A stretch of DNA of 64,000 bases from an uncultured Clostridia bacterium (lineage in GTDB: Bacteria > Bacillota > Clostridia > TANB77 > CAG-508). Location of the stretch: assembly GCA_944386325.1 (NCBI GenBank), contig CALXAP010000004.1:46815-110814 (forward strand), read 5' to 3'. The translations under genes were made by a program, and so were the position numbers. Positions 45,656 to 54,142 of this stretch are shown piece after piece (position 1 is the stretch's first letter; every line of letters starts with the position of its first letter). Below the pieces are notes generated by a model. It saw only the letters and a program-made list of their open reading frames with translations. It was not told where the DNA came from and did no database searches.

Positions 45656-45694
45656 GAGTATAGTAGAATGAAAATTTTACTATACTTCTTTTTT
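45656..45694 (+). terminator. Intrinsic terminator of ireB-ruvX-DUF1292
   Basis: GAGTATAGTA pairs with TACTATACTTC, followed by TTTTTT. Confidence 0.82.
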
Positions 45695-45759
45695 ATAAGT
45701 TATATTTTTTTTATTTATATCATATATTTCAATAATAGAAAATTAAATAGGTGATAAAA

Positions 45760-46047
45760 ATGAGAAAAATTAAAAAAAAAGAAAATAAATTTGATAAATT
45801 GCTAGATATACCAAAAGAGATAACAACTAATATTCCTAAAATAATAATAAATGGATTTGAAGAAATTTTAATTGAAAATTATAAAGGTATATTAGAATAT
45901 GAGGAAAATTTAGTAAAGATTGCTTCATATGTAGGCATTATAAATATTAATGGAATAGATTTAAAATTAAATCAGATGAAAGATGATACAGTTTCAATAT
46001 TTGGACAAATAGATTCAATTACAATGGAAAAAGATATCGACAATTAG
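45760..46047 (+). CDS. yqfC: Sporulation protein YqfC
   Basis: 95 aa from ATG 45760, 6 nt after TAGGTG; an in-frame GTG at 45751 overlaps that site. The protein has the YabP/YqfC pattern (KLLDIPKEITTNIPKIIINGFEEILIENYKGILEYEE). YqfC is needed with YqfD and SpoIVFA-type proteins for sigma-G/spore-membrane functions. It starts the block yqfC-yqfD-x-ybeY-dgkA-DUF3048-era-yqzL-recO. Confidence 0.88.
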   Translation: MRKIKKKENKFDKLLDIPKEITTNIPKIIINGFEEILIENYKGILEYEENLVKIASYVGIININGIDLKLNQMKDDTVSIFGQIDSITMEKDIDN

Positions 46048-46058
46048 GAGGATAAGTA

Positions 46059-47243
46059 GTGTTTTTCAAAATATTATTTAATTATGTTTTAGGATATGTA
46101 AATATAAAAATAGAAGGATTTTATATTGAAAGATTTATAAATATTTGTAAATCAAAAGGTATATTATTATGGAATATGAAAAGAGAAAAATCAAGTATAT
46201 TATATGCAAATATAGGTATAAATGACTTTAAAATAATAAAAAACATAGCTAGAACATCTAATTGTAATATAAAATTAAATAAAAAAATGGGATTACCATT
46301 TGTTTTCAATAAATATAAAAAAAGAAAGGTATTTTTCATTTTATTATTATTGGTATTAGTTATATTATTGATATCATCAAATTATATATGGAATATTGAA
46401 ATAATAGGAGATAGTGAAATAAATAAAAATGAAATTATTGAAGAATTAAAAAATAAAGGTCTTTCTATAGGAATTGCAAAAAATAAATTGGATGTGAAAA
46501 GTGTTATTAATGATATAAGAATGGAAAGAGAAGATATTGCATGGATGGGTATAGATATAAAAGGAACAAATGCAATTGTAGAAATAGTAAAAACTGATGA
46601 AAAACCTGAAATAGTCAAGTCAGATGAATATTGTAATATAATATCAGAAAAATCTGGTATTATAACAAAAATAAATGTGAGCAATGGTACAGCAAAAGTA
46701 AAAATAGGAGATATAGTAAAAAAAGGAGATGTATTGGTAGAAGGAAAATTAGAAGGAAAATATACAGATCCAATATATGTTCATGCTACAGCAGATATTG
46801 AAATAAAAACATGGTATAGTATAAGAAAGAATTTTGAATATAAACAAGTAATTGAGCAAAGAACAGGCAACTCTGAAACAAAATATTCAATAAAGATTAA
46901 TAATTTACAAATAAATTTGTATAAAGTACTTTCAAAATTTGAAAATTATGATACAATAAATGAGAACAAAAAATTAAGTTTATTTTCTAATTTTTATCTC
47001 CCAGTTGAAATAATAAAACAGGAAAACTATGAAAAAGAATATAAAACAGTTCAATATAGTAAAGAGGAATTAAAGAAAAAGAGTATAAATGAATTAGAAG
47101 AAGAGTTAAACAAACAGATAAATGACGAAAAGAATATTTTAGATAGATATGTTAATATTAAAGAAAACAATAGTTATATTGATGTTGAATTAGTGTATGA
47201 AGTATTAGAAAGTGTGGGGACAAAAGAAAAAATCAATTTATGA
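46059..47243 (+). CDS. yqfD: Sporulation protein YqfD
   Basis: 394 aa from GTG 46059 (AGGAGG just upstream). N-terminal cytoplasmic part, one transmembrane helix (VFFILLLLVLVILLISSNYIW, about 90-110), then an external part that resembles the YqfD/SpoIVFA-like fold (WNIEIIGDSEINKNEI, AWMGIDIKGTNAIVEIVK, SGIITKINVSNGTAKVKIGD). YqfD is made in the sporulating mother cell; its partner is YqfC, 11 nt upstream. Length is typical. Confidence 0.9.
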   Translation: MFFKILFNYVLGYVNIKIEGFYIERFINICKSKGILLWNMKREKSSILYANIGINDFKIIKNIARTSNCNIKLNKKMGLPFVFNKYKKRKVFFILLLLVLVILLISSNYIWNIEIIGDSEINKNEIIEELKNKGLSIGIAKNKLDVKSVINDIRMEREDIAWMGIDIKGTNAIVEIVKTDEKPEIVKSDEYCNIISEKSGIITKINVSNGTAKVKIGDIVKKGDVLVEGKLEGKYTDPIYVHATADIEIKTWYSIRKNFEYKQVIEQRTGNSETKYSIKINNLQINLYKVLSKFENYDTINENKKLSLFSNFYLPVEIIKQENYEKEYKTVQYSKEELKKKSINELEEELNKQINDEKNILDRYVNIKENNSYIDVELVYEVLESVGTKEKINL

Positions 47244-47257
47244 AAGGATGAAGAAAC

Positions 47258-48466
47258 ATGGAAGAAAAAAGTGTTAGAATTTACGATACAAATACTACAT
47301 TTTTTAGAAAAATTACAAATACTTTAAATAAATTGTTTGTTCCAACTAAAGTTGGTATAAATAGTTTTTTAATATCACTAAAGAGAAATAATTTATTAAA
47401 AGCATATAATATGTATATTAGTAGTAATTTACCAAAAGATAAGAAAGAAAGTTGCTTAAAAAAATATGAAGATTATTATGCAATTTATCTTGAATCAATT
47501 GATAAATATATAATGGAATCAGTATATAATAATGTAAAAAATGGAACTGCTACTGAATTTGAAAAACTTGCATTAACAAATTATTACGAAATAACACATT
47601 TAAAAGATAATGAATATTTAGAATACAAATATAGAAAACAAAAATATCTATTAGAATTAGATTATGAGACAATAAATAGTAGTGGAAAAATAAAATTGAG
47701 AAATAAATATTTAGAGTTTTATATAAATAAAATGGATCTATTATATAAATCTATTTTAAAAAATTATTCAGTTCAATTGTCTGATAATATACATACTAAT
47801 AAACAATATAGAAATAAAATATATTTAAATATTTTTGATACATTAGATGAATATGTTCAAAAAATAATATCTATAAAATTAGAAATATCTAAAGAAAATG
47901 ATAGTACATTATTAAATAAAGTATACAGCAAATATGAAAGATTTACAGTTGGTAAATTAGATGAAAAAGATAAATTAGAAAAAAATGTAGTTTTACTAGG
48001 AATTAGTAGAGAATTGTTTACACATAGTTTACCACTTGTAGTTGCAGAACAATGTTATATATATTTAATAGAAGATGTAAGACAATTAATAATTAATACA
48101 AAAAATGAAGAAAAAACTGAAGAAGTATATAGTATGTTATTAGGTATTTTAAAAGAATTTAATTCAAAATTACTATCAACAAAGATTTATTGGCAAAACC
48201 CAAAAGATAGAGAAGAATATAAAGAGTTTTGGAATAAATATAATAATGAAGAAAATGATTTAAAAAAAGAAATATTACTATTAAAAAAAGAACTAAAAGA
48301 TGTTTATAAAAGTACAAATGATTACACAAAATTAATAAAATATTACAAAGAAAAACTTGTTAGATTTGGAGCAATGAGAAATATAAAAAATAAAATTAAA
48401 TTTATTAATGGAAGGTATATTTGTAATGATAGACTTAGTAGAAATAGAGTATGTAGGAATAAATAA
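47258..48466 (+). CDS. Hypothetical protein, 402 aa, in the place of phoH/pgpH
   Basis: GAAAGGATG-type site precedes ATG 47258. The protein is helical, Lys/Glu/Tyr/Asn-rich, without signal peptide, membrane segment or known motif. VPTKVGINSFLISLKRNNLLKAYNMY at the start and a coiled-coil-like Lys/Glu stretch near residues 320-350 are the clearest traits. It lies between yqfD and ybeY, where B. subtilis has phoH and pgpH, and its end overlaps the start of ybeY by 41 nt, so the two are translationally linked. Function unknown. Confidence 0.65.
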   Translation: MEEKSVRIYDTNTTFFRKITNTLNKLFVPTKVGINSFLISLKRNNLLKAYNMYISSNLPKDKKESCLKKYEDYYAIYLESIDKYIMESVYNNVKNGTATEFEKLALTNYYEITHLKDNEYLEYKYRKQKYLLELDYETINSSGKIKLRNKYLEFYINKMDLLYKSILKNYSVQLSDNIHTNKQYRNKIYLNIFDTLDEYVQKIISIKLEISKENDSTLLNKVYSKYERFTVGKLDEKDKLEKNVVLLGISRELFTHSLPLVVAEQCYIYLIEDVRQLIINTKNEEKTEEVYSMLLGILKEFNSKLLSTKIYWQNPKDREEYKEFWNKYNNEENDLKKEILLLKKELKDVYKSTNDYTKLIKYYKEKLVRFGAMRNIKNKIKFINGRYICNDRLSRNRVCRNK

Positions 48467-48893
48467 TAATAAGGAATATGAAATATTAATAAAAAAAGTA
48501 ATAAAAAGTTGTTTTGAAGTTGAAAATATAGATAAAAATAATTTATATGTTAATATAATACTTACAACTCCTGATATAATTAGGCAATACAACAAAAAGT
48601 ATAGAAATATAGATAAGGAAACAGATGTATTATCATTTCCTATGTTTGAAAAGGAGGAATTAATATCATTTAGTACAAATGTACAAGAGGTCTTAGGCGA
48701 TATAATAATATCTATAGATAGAGTTAAAAAACAAGCAGATGAATATGGTCATAGTTTTGAAAGAGAATTGTCATATATGACAGTTCATGGATTTTATCAT
48801 TTAATGGGGTATGATCATTTAGAAGAAAAGGATAAAAAAATCATGAGAGAAAAAGAAGAATATATATTAGATAGTATAAATATTACAAGGTAA
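48426..48893 (+). CDS. ybeY: Endoribonuclease YbeY
   Basis: 155 aa from ATG 48426 (GGAAGG upstream); an in-frame ATG at 48408 overlaps that site. The zinc motif HGFYHLMGYDH (H-x3-H-x5-H) and LGDIIISIDRV are conserved. YbeY takes part in 16S rRNA 3' maturation and ribosome quality control. It overlaps the upstream unknown gene and is followed directly by dgkA. Confidence 0.93.
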   Translation: MIDLVEIEYVGINNNKEYEILIKKVIKSCFEVENIDKNNLYVNIILTTPDIIRQYNKKYRNIDKETDVLSFPMFEKEELISFSTNVQEVLGDIIISIDRVKKQADEYGHSFERELSYMTVHGFYHLMGYDHLEEKDKKIMREKEEYILDSINITR

Positions 48894-48904
48894 TGGGGAG
48901 AAAA

Positions 48905-49639
48905 ATGGAAAAAAAAGAAAATGATAAAAGATTACATAATAAAAACTTTTTTGAAGCTTGGAAAAATGCTGCAAATGGTATTATTTATGGTACAACTACA
49001 CAATCTAATGTTAGAAAGCAATTAGTGATTATAGCATGCGTAATGATAGCAAGTTTATTTTTTAATTTATCTAAACTTGAATTTATATGCTTAATTTTTG
49101 CATTTGTATTAATTATATTTGCTGAAATGGTAAACACAGCAATAGAAACAGTTGTTGATTTATATACTGATTTATATCATCCAAAGGCAAAAATAGCAAA
49201 AGATGTAGCTGCTGGAGCTGTTGTAATAGCAGCATTAAATGCTTTAATTATAACTTATTTTATATTATTTGATAAAATAGGTGTAGAAGGTACAAGCATT
49301 ATAAAAACTGTAATAAATTCACCAGGATATTTAGCATTTGTTGCAATATCATTAGTAATAATAGTAACAGTAGCTTTAAAGGCTGCTAAAATTAATGACA
49401 GATTAAATAAAAAACAATTAATAGTAAGTGGACAATCAATGATTGCTTTTTGTGCTGTTACAGCTATATGGATTAATACAGAAAATATAGTAATAGTTGC
49501 ATTAGCATTAACTATGGCAATTATAATATCTTTAAATAGAATTGAGAGTAATCAAAGAACTATTCTTGAAGTAGTTTTAGGAGCAATTTTAGGAATACTA
49601 ATAACACTTTTAGTATATGGATTAACAATATTAAAATAG
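48905..49639 (+). CDS. dgkA: Diacylglycerol/undecaprenol kinase fused to a degenerate PAP2-like domain
   Basis: 244 aa from ATG 48905 (GGGGAG upstream). Residues about 15-125 are DgkA: FAEMVNTAIETVVDLYT, HPKAKIAKDVAAGAVVIAA, with the catalytic Glu. The extra ~110 residues form helices resembling the second half of PAP2. In them the catalytic SGHS is SGQS (QLIVSGQSMIAF) and the SR...H motif is NRIESNQRTILEV, so both histidines are missing. The kinase part probably phosphorylates undecaprenol; the added part is likely non-catalytic. Neighbours ybeY and era match the usual dgkA place. Confidence 0.85.
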   Translation: MEKKENDKRLHNKNFFEAWKNAANGIIYGTTTQSNVRKQLVIIACVMIASLFFNLSKLEFICLIFAFVLIIFAEMVNTAIETVVDLYTDLYHPKAKIAKDVAAGAVVIAALNALIITYFILFDKIGVEGTSIIKTVINSPGYLAFVAISLVIIVTVALKAAKINDRLNKKQLIVSGQSMIAFCAVTAIWINTENIVIVALALTMAIIISLNRIESNQRTILEVVLGAILGILITLLVYGLTILK

Positions 49640-49648
49640 GAGGATTAT

Positions 49649-50743
49649 ATGCCTAGAAATAGTAAAAGAGCAATAAGTAATGGAAATAAAAAAAAGAAAA
49701 TAATTGTTTTTGTTATATTAATTTTTCTAGTGATTTTTATTTCTGGAGGAGTATTAGCATATAAGATAATTACAGAAAATAATAAAAAAAATGAAATAAG
49801 TAATAATGAAGAAATAAAAGAAGAACCTATTGTAGTAGAGTTAGAAAATAAAGAGGAAAAGAAAATAAATATATTTCAAGGAACTGATAGACCTATAGCT
49901 TTTATGATAGATAATCACAAAAGTGCACAGCCACAAGCTGGGTTAAATGATGCATATATTGTTTATGAAATAATTGTAGAGGGTGGAGAAAGTAGATTAA
50001 TGGCATTATTTAAAGGAAAAAATTTAGAGAAAATAGGTCCTATAAGAAGTTCAAGACATTATTTTTTAGATTATGCGATGGAAAATGATGCAATATATGT
50101 ACATTATGGTTGGAGCCCTCAAGCACAGTCAGATATATCTACATATAAAATAAATAATATAAATGGAATTTCAGAAAGTAATAAGACTTTTTGGAGAGTA
50201 AAAGACAAATCTGCGCCACATAATGCTGTTACAAGTACAGAAGAAATCTTAAAAGTTGCCCAAAAGAAAAATTATAGGACAACTTCTGATGAAAAGAGTG
50301 TATTAAATTACATAACAGAAGAAGTTAATTTAGAAAATGGACAAATTGCAAATAAAATAACTATACCTTATTCTATATCAAACAAGGTGGAATATGAATA
50401 TGATATAAATACAAAAATGTATACAAGATATTCTAAGGGTAAAAAACAAGTAGATTGGGTTACAGGGGAAGATGTAAAAACAAAAAATATAATTATTACA
50501 TTTGCAAAAAATTATACTTTAAATGATGGCGAAAATAAAGATAGGCAAGGATTAAATAATATAGGAAGTTTAGATGGATATTACATAACAAATGGAAAAG
50601 CAATAAAAATTACATGTAATAAATCTAGTAGAACTGCAAAAACTATATATAAAGATCTAGATGAAAATGAAATAGAAGTAAATGATGGAAATACTTTTAT
50701 ACAAATATGTCCAATAGATGCAGACGTTGAAATTGAAGAATAG
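49649..50743 (+). CDS. DUF3048 (YerB-like) domain protein, membrane-anchored
   Basis: 364 aa. An N-terminal helix (IIVFVILIFLVIFISGGVLAY) anchors it, with no lipobox Cys, unlike YerB. The core has IAFMIDNHKSAQPQAGLNDAYIVYEI, GGESRLMALF, KIGPIRSSRHYFLDYA, the pattern of DUF3048. The C-terminal part (VNDGNTFIQICP) completes it. Located outside the membrane, function unknown. It replaces cdd between dgkA and era. Confidence 0.82.
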   Translation: MPRNSKRAISNGNKKKKIIVFVILIFLVIFISGGVLAYKIITENNKKNEISNNEEIKEEPIVVELENKEEKKINIFQGTDRPIAFMIDNHKSAQPQAGLNDAYIVYEIIVEGGESRLMALFKGKNLEKIGPIRSSRHYFLDYAMENDAIYVHYGWSPQAQSDISTYKINNINGISESNKTFWRVKDKSAPHNAVTSTEEILKVAQKKNYRTTSDEKSVLNYITEEVNLENGQIANKITIPYSISNKVEYEYDINTKMYTRYSKGKKQVDWVTGEDVKTKNIIITFAKNYTLNDGENKDRQGLNNIGSLDGYYITNGKAIKITCNKSSRTAKTIYKDLDENEIEVNDGNTFIQICPIDADVEIEE

Positions 50744-50751
50744 AGGTTAAA

Positions 50752-51648
50752 ATGGAAAATTATAAATCTGGTTTTGTTTCAATAATAGGTAGAACAAATG
50801 CAGGAAAATCAACATTACTTAATAATTTAATAGGAGAAAATATAGCTATAACAACTTCTAAACCACAGACAACAAGAACTGCTATAAAGGGAATTGTAAA
50901 TAGAGATAATTCACAAATAATATTTATAGATACTCCTGGAATACACAAACCAAAAAGTAAATTTAATGAATCAATGATTAATGTAGCTTATAATACTATA
51001 AATGATGCTGATGTAATATTGTTTGTTGTTGAAGCAACATATGAAAAAATTTCAGAAGAAAATATGAAAATATTAGAAAAATTAAAAAATAAAAACTATA
51101 AAGTTATATTAGTAATAAATAAAATTGATGTTGTTTCAAAGGAAAAAATCTTAAAAATTATAAAAATGTATAGTGATATATATCATTTTTCAACTGTTGT
51201 ACCAATATCAGCAAAGAAAAATAAAAATATAGATATATTATTAGAAGAAATAGAAAAGTATTTACCAGAAGGACAACCATATTATGATAGAGAAGAATAC
51301 ACAGACCAAACAGAAAGACAATTAGTAGAAGAAATTGTTAGAGAAAAGTGCTTGAAATTGTTAAATGAAGAGATACCACATGGTATATATGTTAGTGTTG
51401 AAAAAATGAAGTTACGAAAAAACAAAAAAGGAAAAGAAATATATGATATAGATATAACAATATATTGTATTAGAAAATCTCATAAAGGAATAATAATCGG
51501 AAAAGATGGAAATATGTTAAAAAAAATAGCCACATATTCAAGACAAAAGATAGAAGCTATTTTAGGTGTGAAGGTAAATATGAAAATATGGGTAAAAGTA
51601 TCGGAAGATTGGAAAAATAACAGTAATTTTACTAAAAATATATTATAA
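50752..51648 (+). CDS. era: GTPase Era
   Basis: 298 aa. G1 GRTNAGKSTLL, G2 TT-K-P-Q-TT, G3 DTPGIH, G4 NKID, and a C-terminal KH domain (KGIIIGKDGNMLKKI). Era binds the 3' end of 16S rRNA and helps 30S maturation. The start is 8 nt after the previous stop. The remnants of a repeat separate it from yqzL. Confidence 0.96.
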   Translation: MENYKSGFVSIIGRTNAGKSTLLNNLIGENIAITTSKPQTTRTAIKGIVNRDNSQIIFIDTPGIHKPKSKFNESMINVAYNTINDADVILFVVEATYEKISEENMKILEKLKNKNYKVILVINKIDVVSKEKILKIIKMYSDIYHFSTVVPISAKKNKNIDILLEEIEKYLPEGQPYYDREEYTDQTERQLVEEIVREKCLKLLNEEIPHGIYVSVEKMKLRKNKKGKEIYDIDITIYCIRKSHKGIIIGKDGNMLKKIATYSRQKIEAILGVKVNMKIWVKVSEDWKNNSNFTKNIL

Positions 51649-51651
51649 AAA

Positions 51652-51755
51652 GTTACAATTTACTCTATATGAATTTAATATAAAAATACTCTAATTGTAT
51701 TTAAAATTTAATTAATATCTCATTATATCAAATTCTTTATCTAATAGTAACTATA
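51652..51755 (+). repeat. MITE-like repeat, strongly degenerate copy
   Basis: GTTACAATTTACTCTAT matches the left terminus, and CATTATATCAAATTCTTTAT the right-arm end; the middle has diverged. Confidence 0.45.
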
Positions 51756-51845
51756 AAAAATTTAATGAATTAGAATGTATTAAAAAAGAAATTTTACACA
51801 TGATAAAGTTAGGGGTAAAATATTTCTAATTAGGAGTTGATAATT

Positions 51846-51998
51846 ATGATAAAAAAAATGGCATGGAATACTTTTAAGCAAACAGGTAATATAGATACAT
51901 TTTTAGAATTTACGCAGATAAAAAATTTAGAGGAAAATATACTAGGTGAGAATGATGAGGAAAATAAAAACAAAAGGGATAATAATTGCAGAAAATAA
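51846..51998 (+). CDS. yqzL: YqzL family protein, 50 aa
   Basis: AGGAG precedes ATG 51846. The peptide starts MIKKMAWNTFKQTGNIDTFL and matches the YqzL pattern (W-x-x-F-x-x-T-G-x-x-x-x-Y/F-L). YqzL sits between era and recO in Bacillus, as here. Its C-terminal end overlaps recO by 44 nt in another frame. Function unknown. Confidence 0.75.
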   Translation: MIKKMAWNTFKQTGNIDTFLEFTQIKNLEENILGENDEENKNKRDNNCRK

Positions 51999-52683
51999 TA
52001 TGGGCGATTTTGATAAAATGATTACTATGCTAACACCAGGTTTGGGAAAAATTAGCTGTGCTGCCAAGGGTGCAAGAAAAACAAGAAGTTTTCTTCTAGG
52101 TAGCACTCAATTTTTATGTTTTGGGGATTATTTGCTATATGGTGGAAATGGAAGTTATAATATAAACTCTTGTGAGACAATAGAAATGTTTTATGATATT
52201 AGGACTGATTTAGACAAATTAAGATATGCAGTACATATTACAAAAATAATAAATGATGTAACAACAGAAAATCAAAATAGTTATAAAATATTACAACTTT
52301 TTTTGAATACATTATATGTAATAACATATAAAAATATGAATTTAGATTTTTTATTAGCAATCTTTAAAATCAAATTATTATCAATTATAGGGTATAGACC
52401 TATAATTGATAAATGTGCTAATTGCAAAAATACAGATAAATTGAATTATTTTAGTATATTATATAATGGCTTTATATGTTCTGAATGTTCTATCTTAGAT
52501 AAATCAAAAATACAAATAAATGATAATGTTAAAATGGCAATAAAATATATAATAGGTTCAGATTCAAAAAAAATTTATTCGTTTGATATACCAGACGAAG
52601 ATAAGAAAATATTAGAAATAATTTCTAATTTGTTTTTAAATGAAAAATTGGATAAGCAATATAAATTACAAGATTTATTTTAA
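51955..52683 (+). CDS. recO: DNA repair protein RecO
   Basis: 242 aa from ATG 51955 (AGGTGAG at 51944-51950); ATG 51952 is a near alternative. The N-terminal OB domain (GIIIAENNMGDFDKMITMLT, GKISCAAKGARK) and four-Cys zinc site CANCKNTDKL...CSEC are conserved. RecO helps RecA load on SSB-coated DNA. It ends the yqfC-to-recO block. Confidence 0.92.
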   Translation: MRKIKTKGIIIAENNMGDFDKMITMLTPGLGKISCAAKGARKTRSFLLGSTQFLCFGDYLLYGGNGSYNINSCETIEMFYDIRTDLDKLRYAVHITKIINDVTTENQNSYKILQLFLNTLYVITYKNMNLDFLLAIFKIKLLSIIGYRPIIDKCANCKNTDKLNYFSILYNGFICSECSILDKSKIQINDNVKMAIKYIIGSDSKKIYSFDIPDEDKKILEIISNLFLNEKLDKQYKLQDLF

Positions 52684-52756
52684 AATCTATTTACAAAATT
52701 GATGTATTAATTTATAATACAAGTGTAATAGTTGAAATTTGATTGGAGGAATAATT

Positions 52757-53293
52757 ATGGATATAAAAATAGTAGGTAAAGATATAAAAGCAACAGAGGC
52801 TATTAAATCTTATACAGAAAAAAAATTAGAAAGAATAAATAAATATTTTGATGATAACATTGAGGTTGTTGTTACAATAAAAACAGAAAAAAACGAGCAA
52901 ATTGCAGAAATGCATGTTAATGTAAAAGGAGAAATTTATAGAGCTGTAACTTCACATACTGATTTATATGCTTCTATAGATAAAGATATTGATATATTAG
53001 AGGGTCAAATTAGAAAATGGAAAACAAAAAAAGAAAGACAAAATAAAGCAGAATCTATAAAACAAAAAAATATTGATGGTATTGATACAAATCATTCAAA
53101 AATAGAAAATGAAATAATAAAAACAATTTATTATGATATTAAACCAATGACTCCAGAAGATGCAAAATTAAAACTACAAGAAAAATATGATAATAGATTT
53201 TTAGTATTTATAAATATAGAAACAAACAAAGCAAATGTAATTTATAAATTAAAAGACAATATAAATTTTGGATTATTAGAACCAGAAGTATAA
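52757..53293 (+). CDS. hpf: Ribosome hibernation promoting factor, long form
   Basis: 178 aa from ATG 52757 after GGAGGA. The N-terminal S30AE domain (MDIKIVGKDIKATEAIKSYTEKKLERI, VVVTIKTEKNEQIAEMHV) and the C-terminal dimerisation domain (IIKTIYYDIKPMTPEDAKLKL, FLVFINIETNKANVIYK) identify the long HPF found in Firmicutes, which pairs 70S ribosomes into 100S dimers in stationary phase or dormancy. Confidence 0.94.
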   Translation: MDIKIVGKDIKATEAIKSYTEKKLERINKYFDDNIEVVVTIKTEKNEQIAEMHVNVKGEIYRAVTSHTDLYASIDKDIDILEGQIRKWKTKKERQNKAESIKQKNIDGIDTNHSKIENEIIKTIYYDIKPMTPEDAKLKLQEKYDNRFLVFINIETNKANVIYKLKDNINFGLLEPEV

Positions 53294-53329
53294 TAATAAG
53301 TAATTATCTAGAGGTAAAATCTAATATAA

Positions 53330-53412
53330 GGTTGTATGGGCGAATATTGTTTCGCCAGTACTAAAAAGATATTTCTAAAAAATTTAACATATTAATTTTA
53401 GATGTAAATAGG
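53330..53412 (+). repeat. MITE-like repeat, right-end fragment
   Basis: GTATGGGCGAATATTGTTTCGCC is the hairpin module (diverged), followed by ATATTTCTAAAAAATTTAA and TTAATTTTAGATGTAAAT. Confidence 0.55.
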
Positions 53413-53421
53413 GATATAATA

Positions 53422-53459
53422 AAAATAGATAGGGACGCCTAAGTTCTTATCTATTTTTT
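53422..53459 (+). terminator. Intrinsic terminator
   Basis: AAATAGATA pairs with TATCTATTT, followed by TTTG. Confidence 0.75.
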
Positions 53460-53577
53460 GTGCCAAAAATTACTAGTTTAAAAAAGTTTTTTTTACACAT
53501 ATTATATATTGAAAAGACATATATAAGTTTTTTCAATATATAATATGATAAAAATCATATCCTAGGAGGTGAATATA

Positions 53578-53784
53578 GTGGCAAACAATAGTTCAAACAA
53601 AAAATTAGTTCCAGAGGCTATGGATTCATTAGACAGATTTAAATATGAAGTTGCTAGTGAAGTTGGTGTTAACTTAAAGAATGGTTATAATGGTGATATA
53701 TCTGCAAGAGATGCTGGTAGAATAGGTGGAAACATGGTTAAGAAAATGATACAACAAGCTGAAAATCAAATGATAGGAAAATAA
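53578..53784 (+). CDS. Small acid-soluble spore protein, alpha/beta type
   Basis: 68 aa from GTG 53578; the GTG at 53569 is part of the AGGAGGTG Shine-Dalgarno. The conserved core is present: LVPEAMDSLDRFKYEVASEVGV, with the GPR protease site Glu-Val after Tyr, then GDISARDAGRIGGNMVKKMI. These proteins coat spore DNA and protect it from UV and heat, and are degraded at germination. A small ATATGAT/ATCATAT hairpin lies just before the Shine-Dalgarno. Expected to be under forespore sigma-G; I could not place its promoter with confidence. Confidence 0.93.
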   Translation: MANNSSNKKLVPEAMDSLDRFKYEVASEVGVNLKNGYNGDISARDAGRIGGNMVKKMIQQAENQMIGK

Positions 53785-53815
53785 CCTAGCAAATACAGTT
53801 AGAAATTTTATAATT

Positions 53816-53860
53816 GAGTAGGAACTGAATAATTATTTTATTCAGTTCCTACTCGATTTT
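53816..53860. terminator. Strong terminator after the SASP gene
   Basis: GAGTAGGAACTGAAT pairs exactly with ATTCAGTTCCTACTC, followed by GATTTT. Confidence 0.88.
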
Positions 53861-53873
53861 CATTATAGACATT

Positions 53874-54050
53874 CATGATTCACGGCATACGAATTTGAAA
53901 TAATAATATCTTATAAATTTTTCGGCTCAATACGATATTTAAGAATTTGTAAAATAATTTAATAGAATAATTGTATGGGAAAGCAGTGTTCGCACGTTCT
54001 ACGGAGCTATTCTCAAAAAATTGAATTTATAAATTTTAGCTGTTAATAAT
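53874..54050 (+). repeat. MITE-like repeat, left arm plus right end
   Basis: ATTCACGGCATACG and AATTTGAAATAATAATATC begin it, followed by TCGGCTCAATACGATATTT (left arm), a hairpin module GGGAAAGCAGTGTTCGCAC, tail TTCTCAAAAAATTGAA and end TTTTAGCTGTTAATAATAA. The loop and right arm are missing. Confidence 0.78.
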
Positions 54051-54142
54051 AAATGTTGATAAAAATTGGAAAAAGAATTTTTTTGTATTATATTGAAATA
54101 AATTATTGGAATGTTATAATATTAAATGAAGGAGATAATATT

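Noticed and set aside
53480..53577. Sigma-G promoter of the SASP gene
   Set aside because: CATATATA-like boxes are present, but the region is so AT-rich that I could not find a -35/-10 pair with the right spacing and the required G.
54053..54142. N-terminal extension of the HAD protein
   Set aside because: The extra codons run into the MITE-like repeat and the HAD motif I with Shine-Dalgarno starts at 54143.
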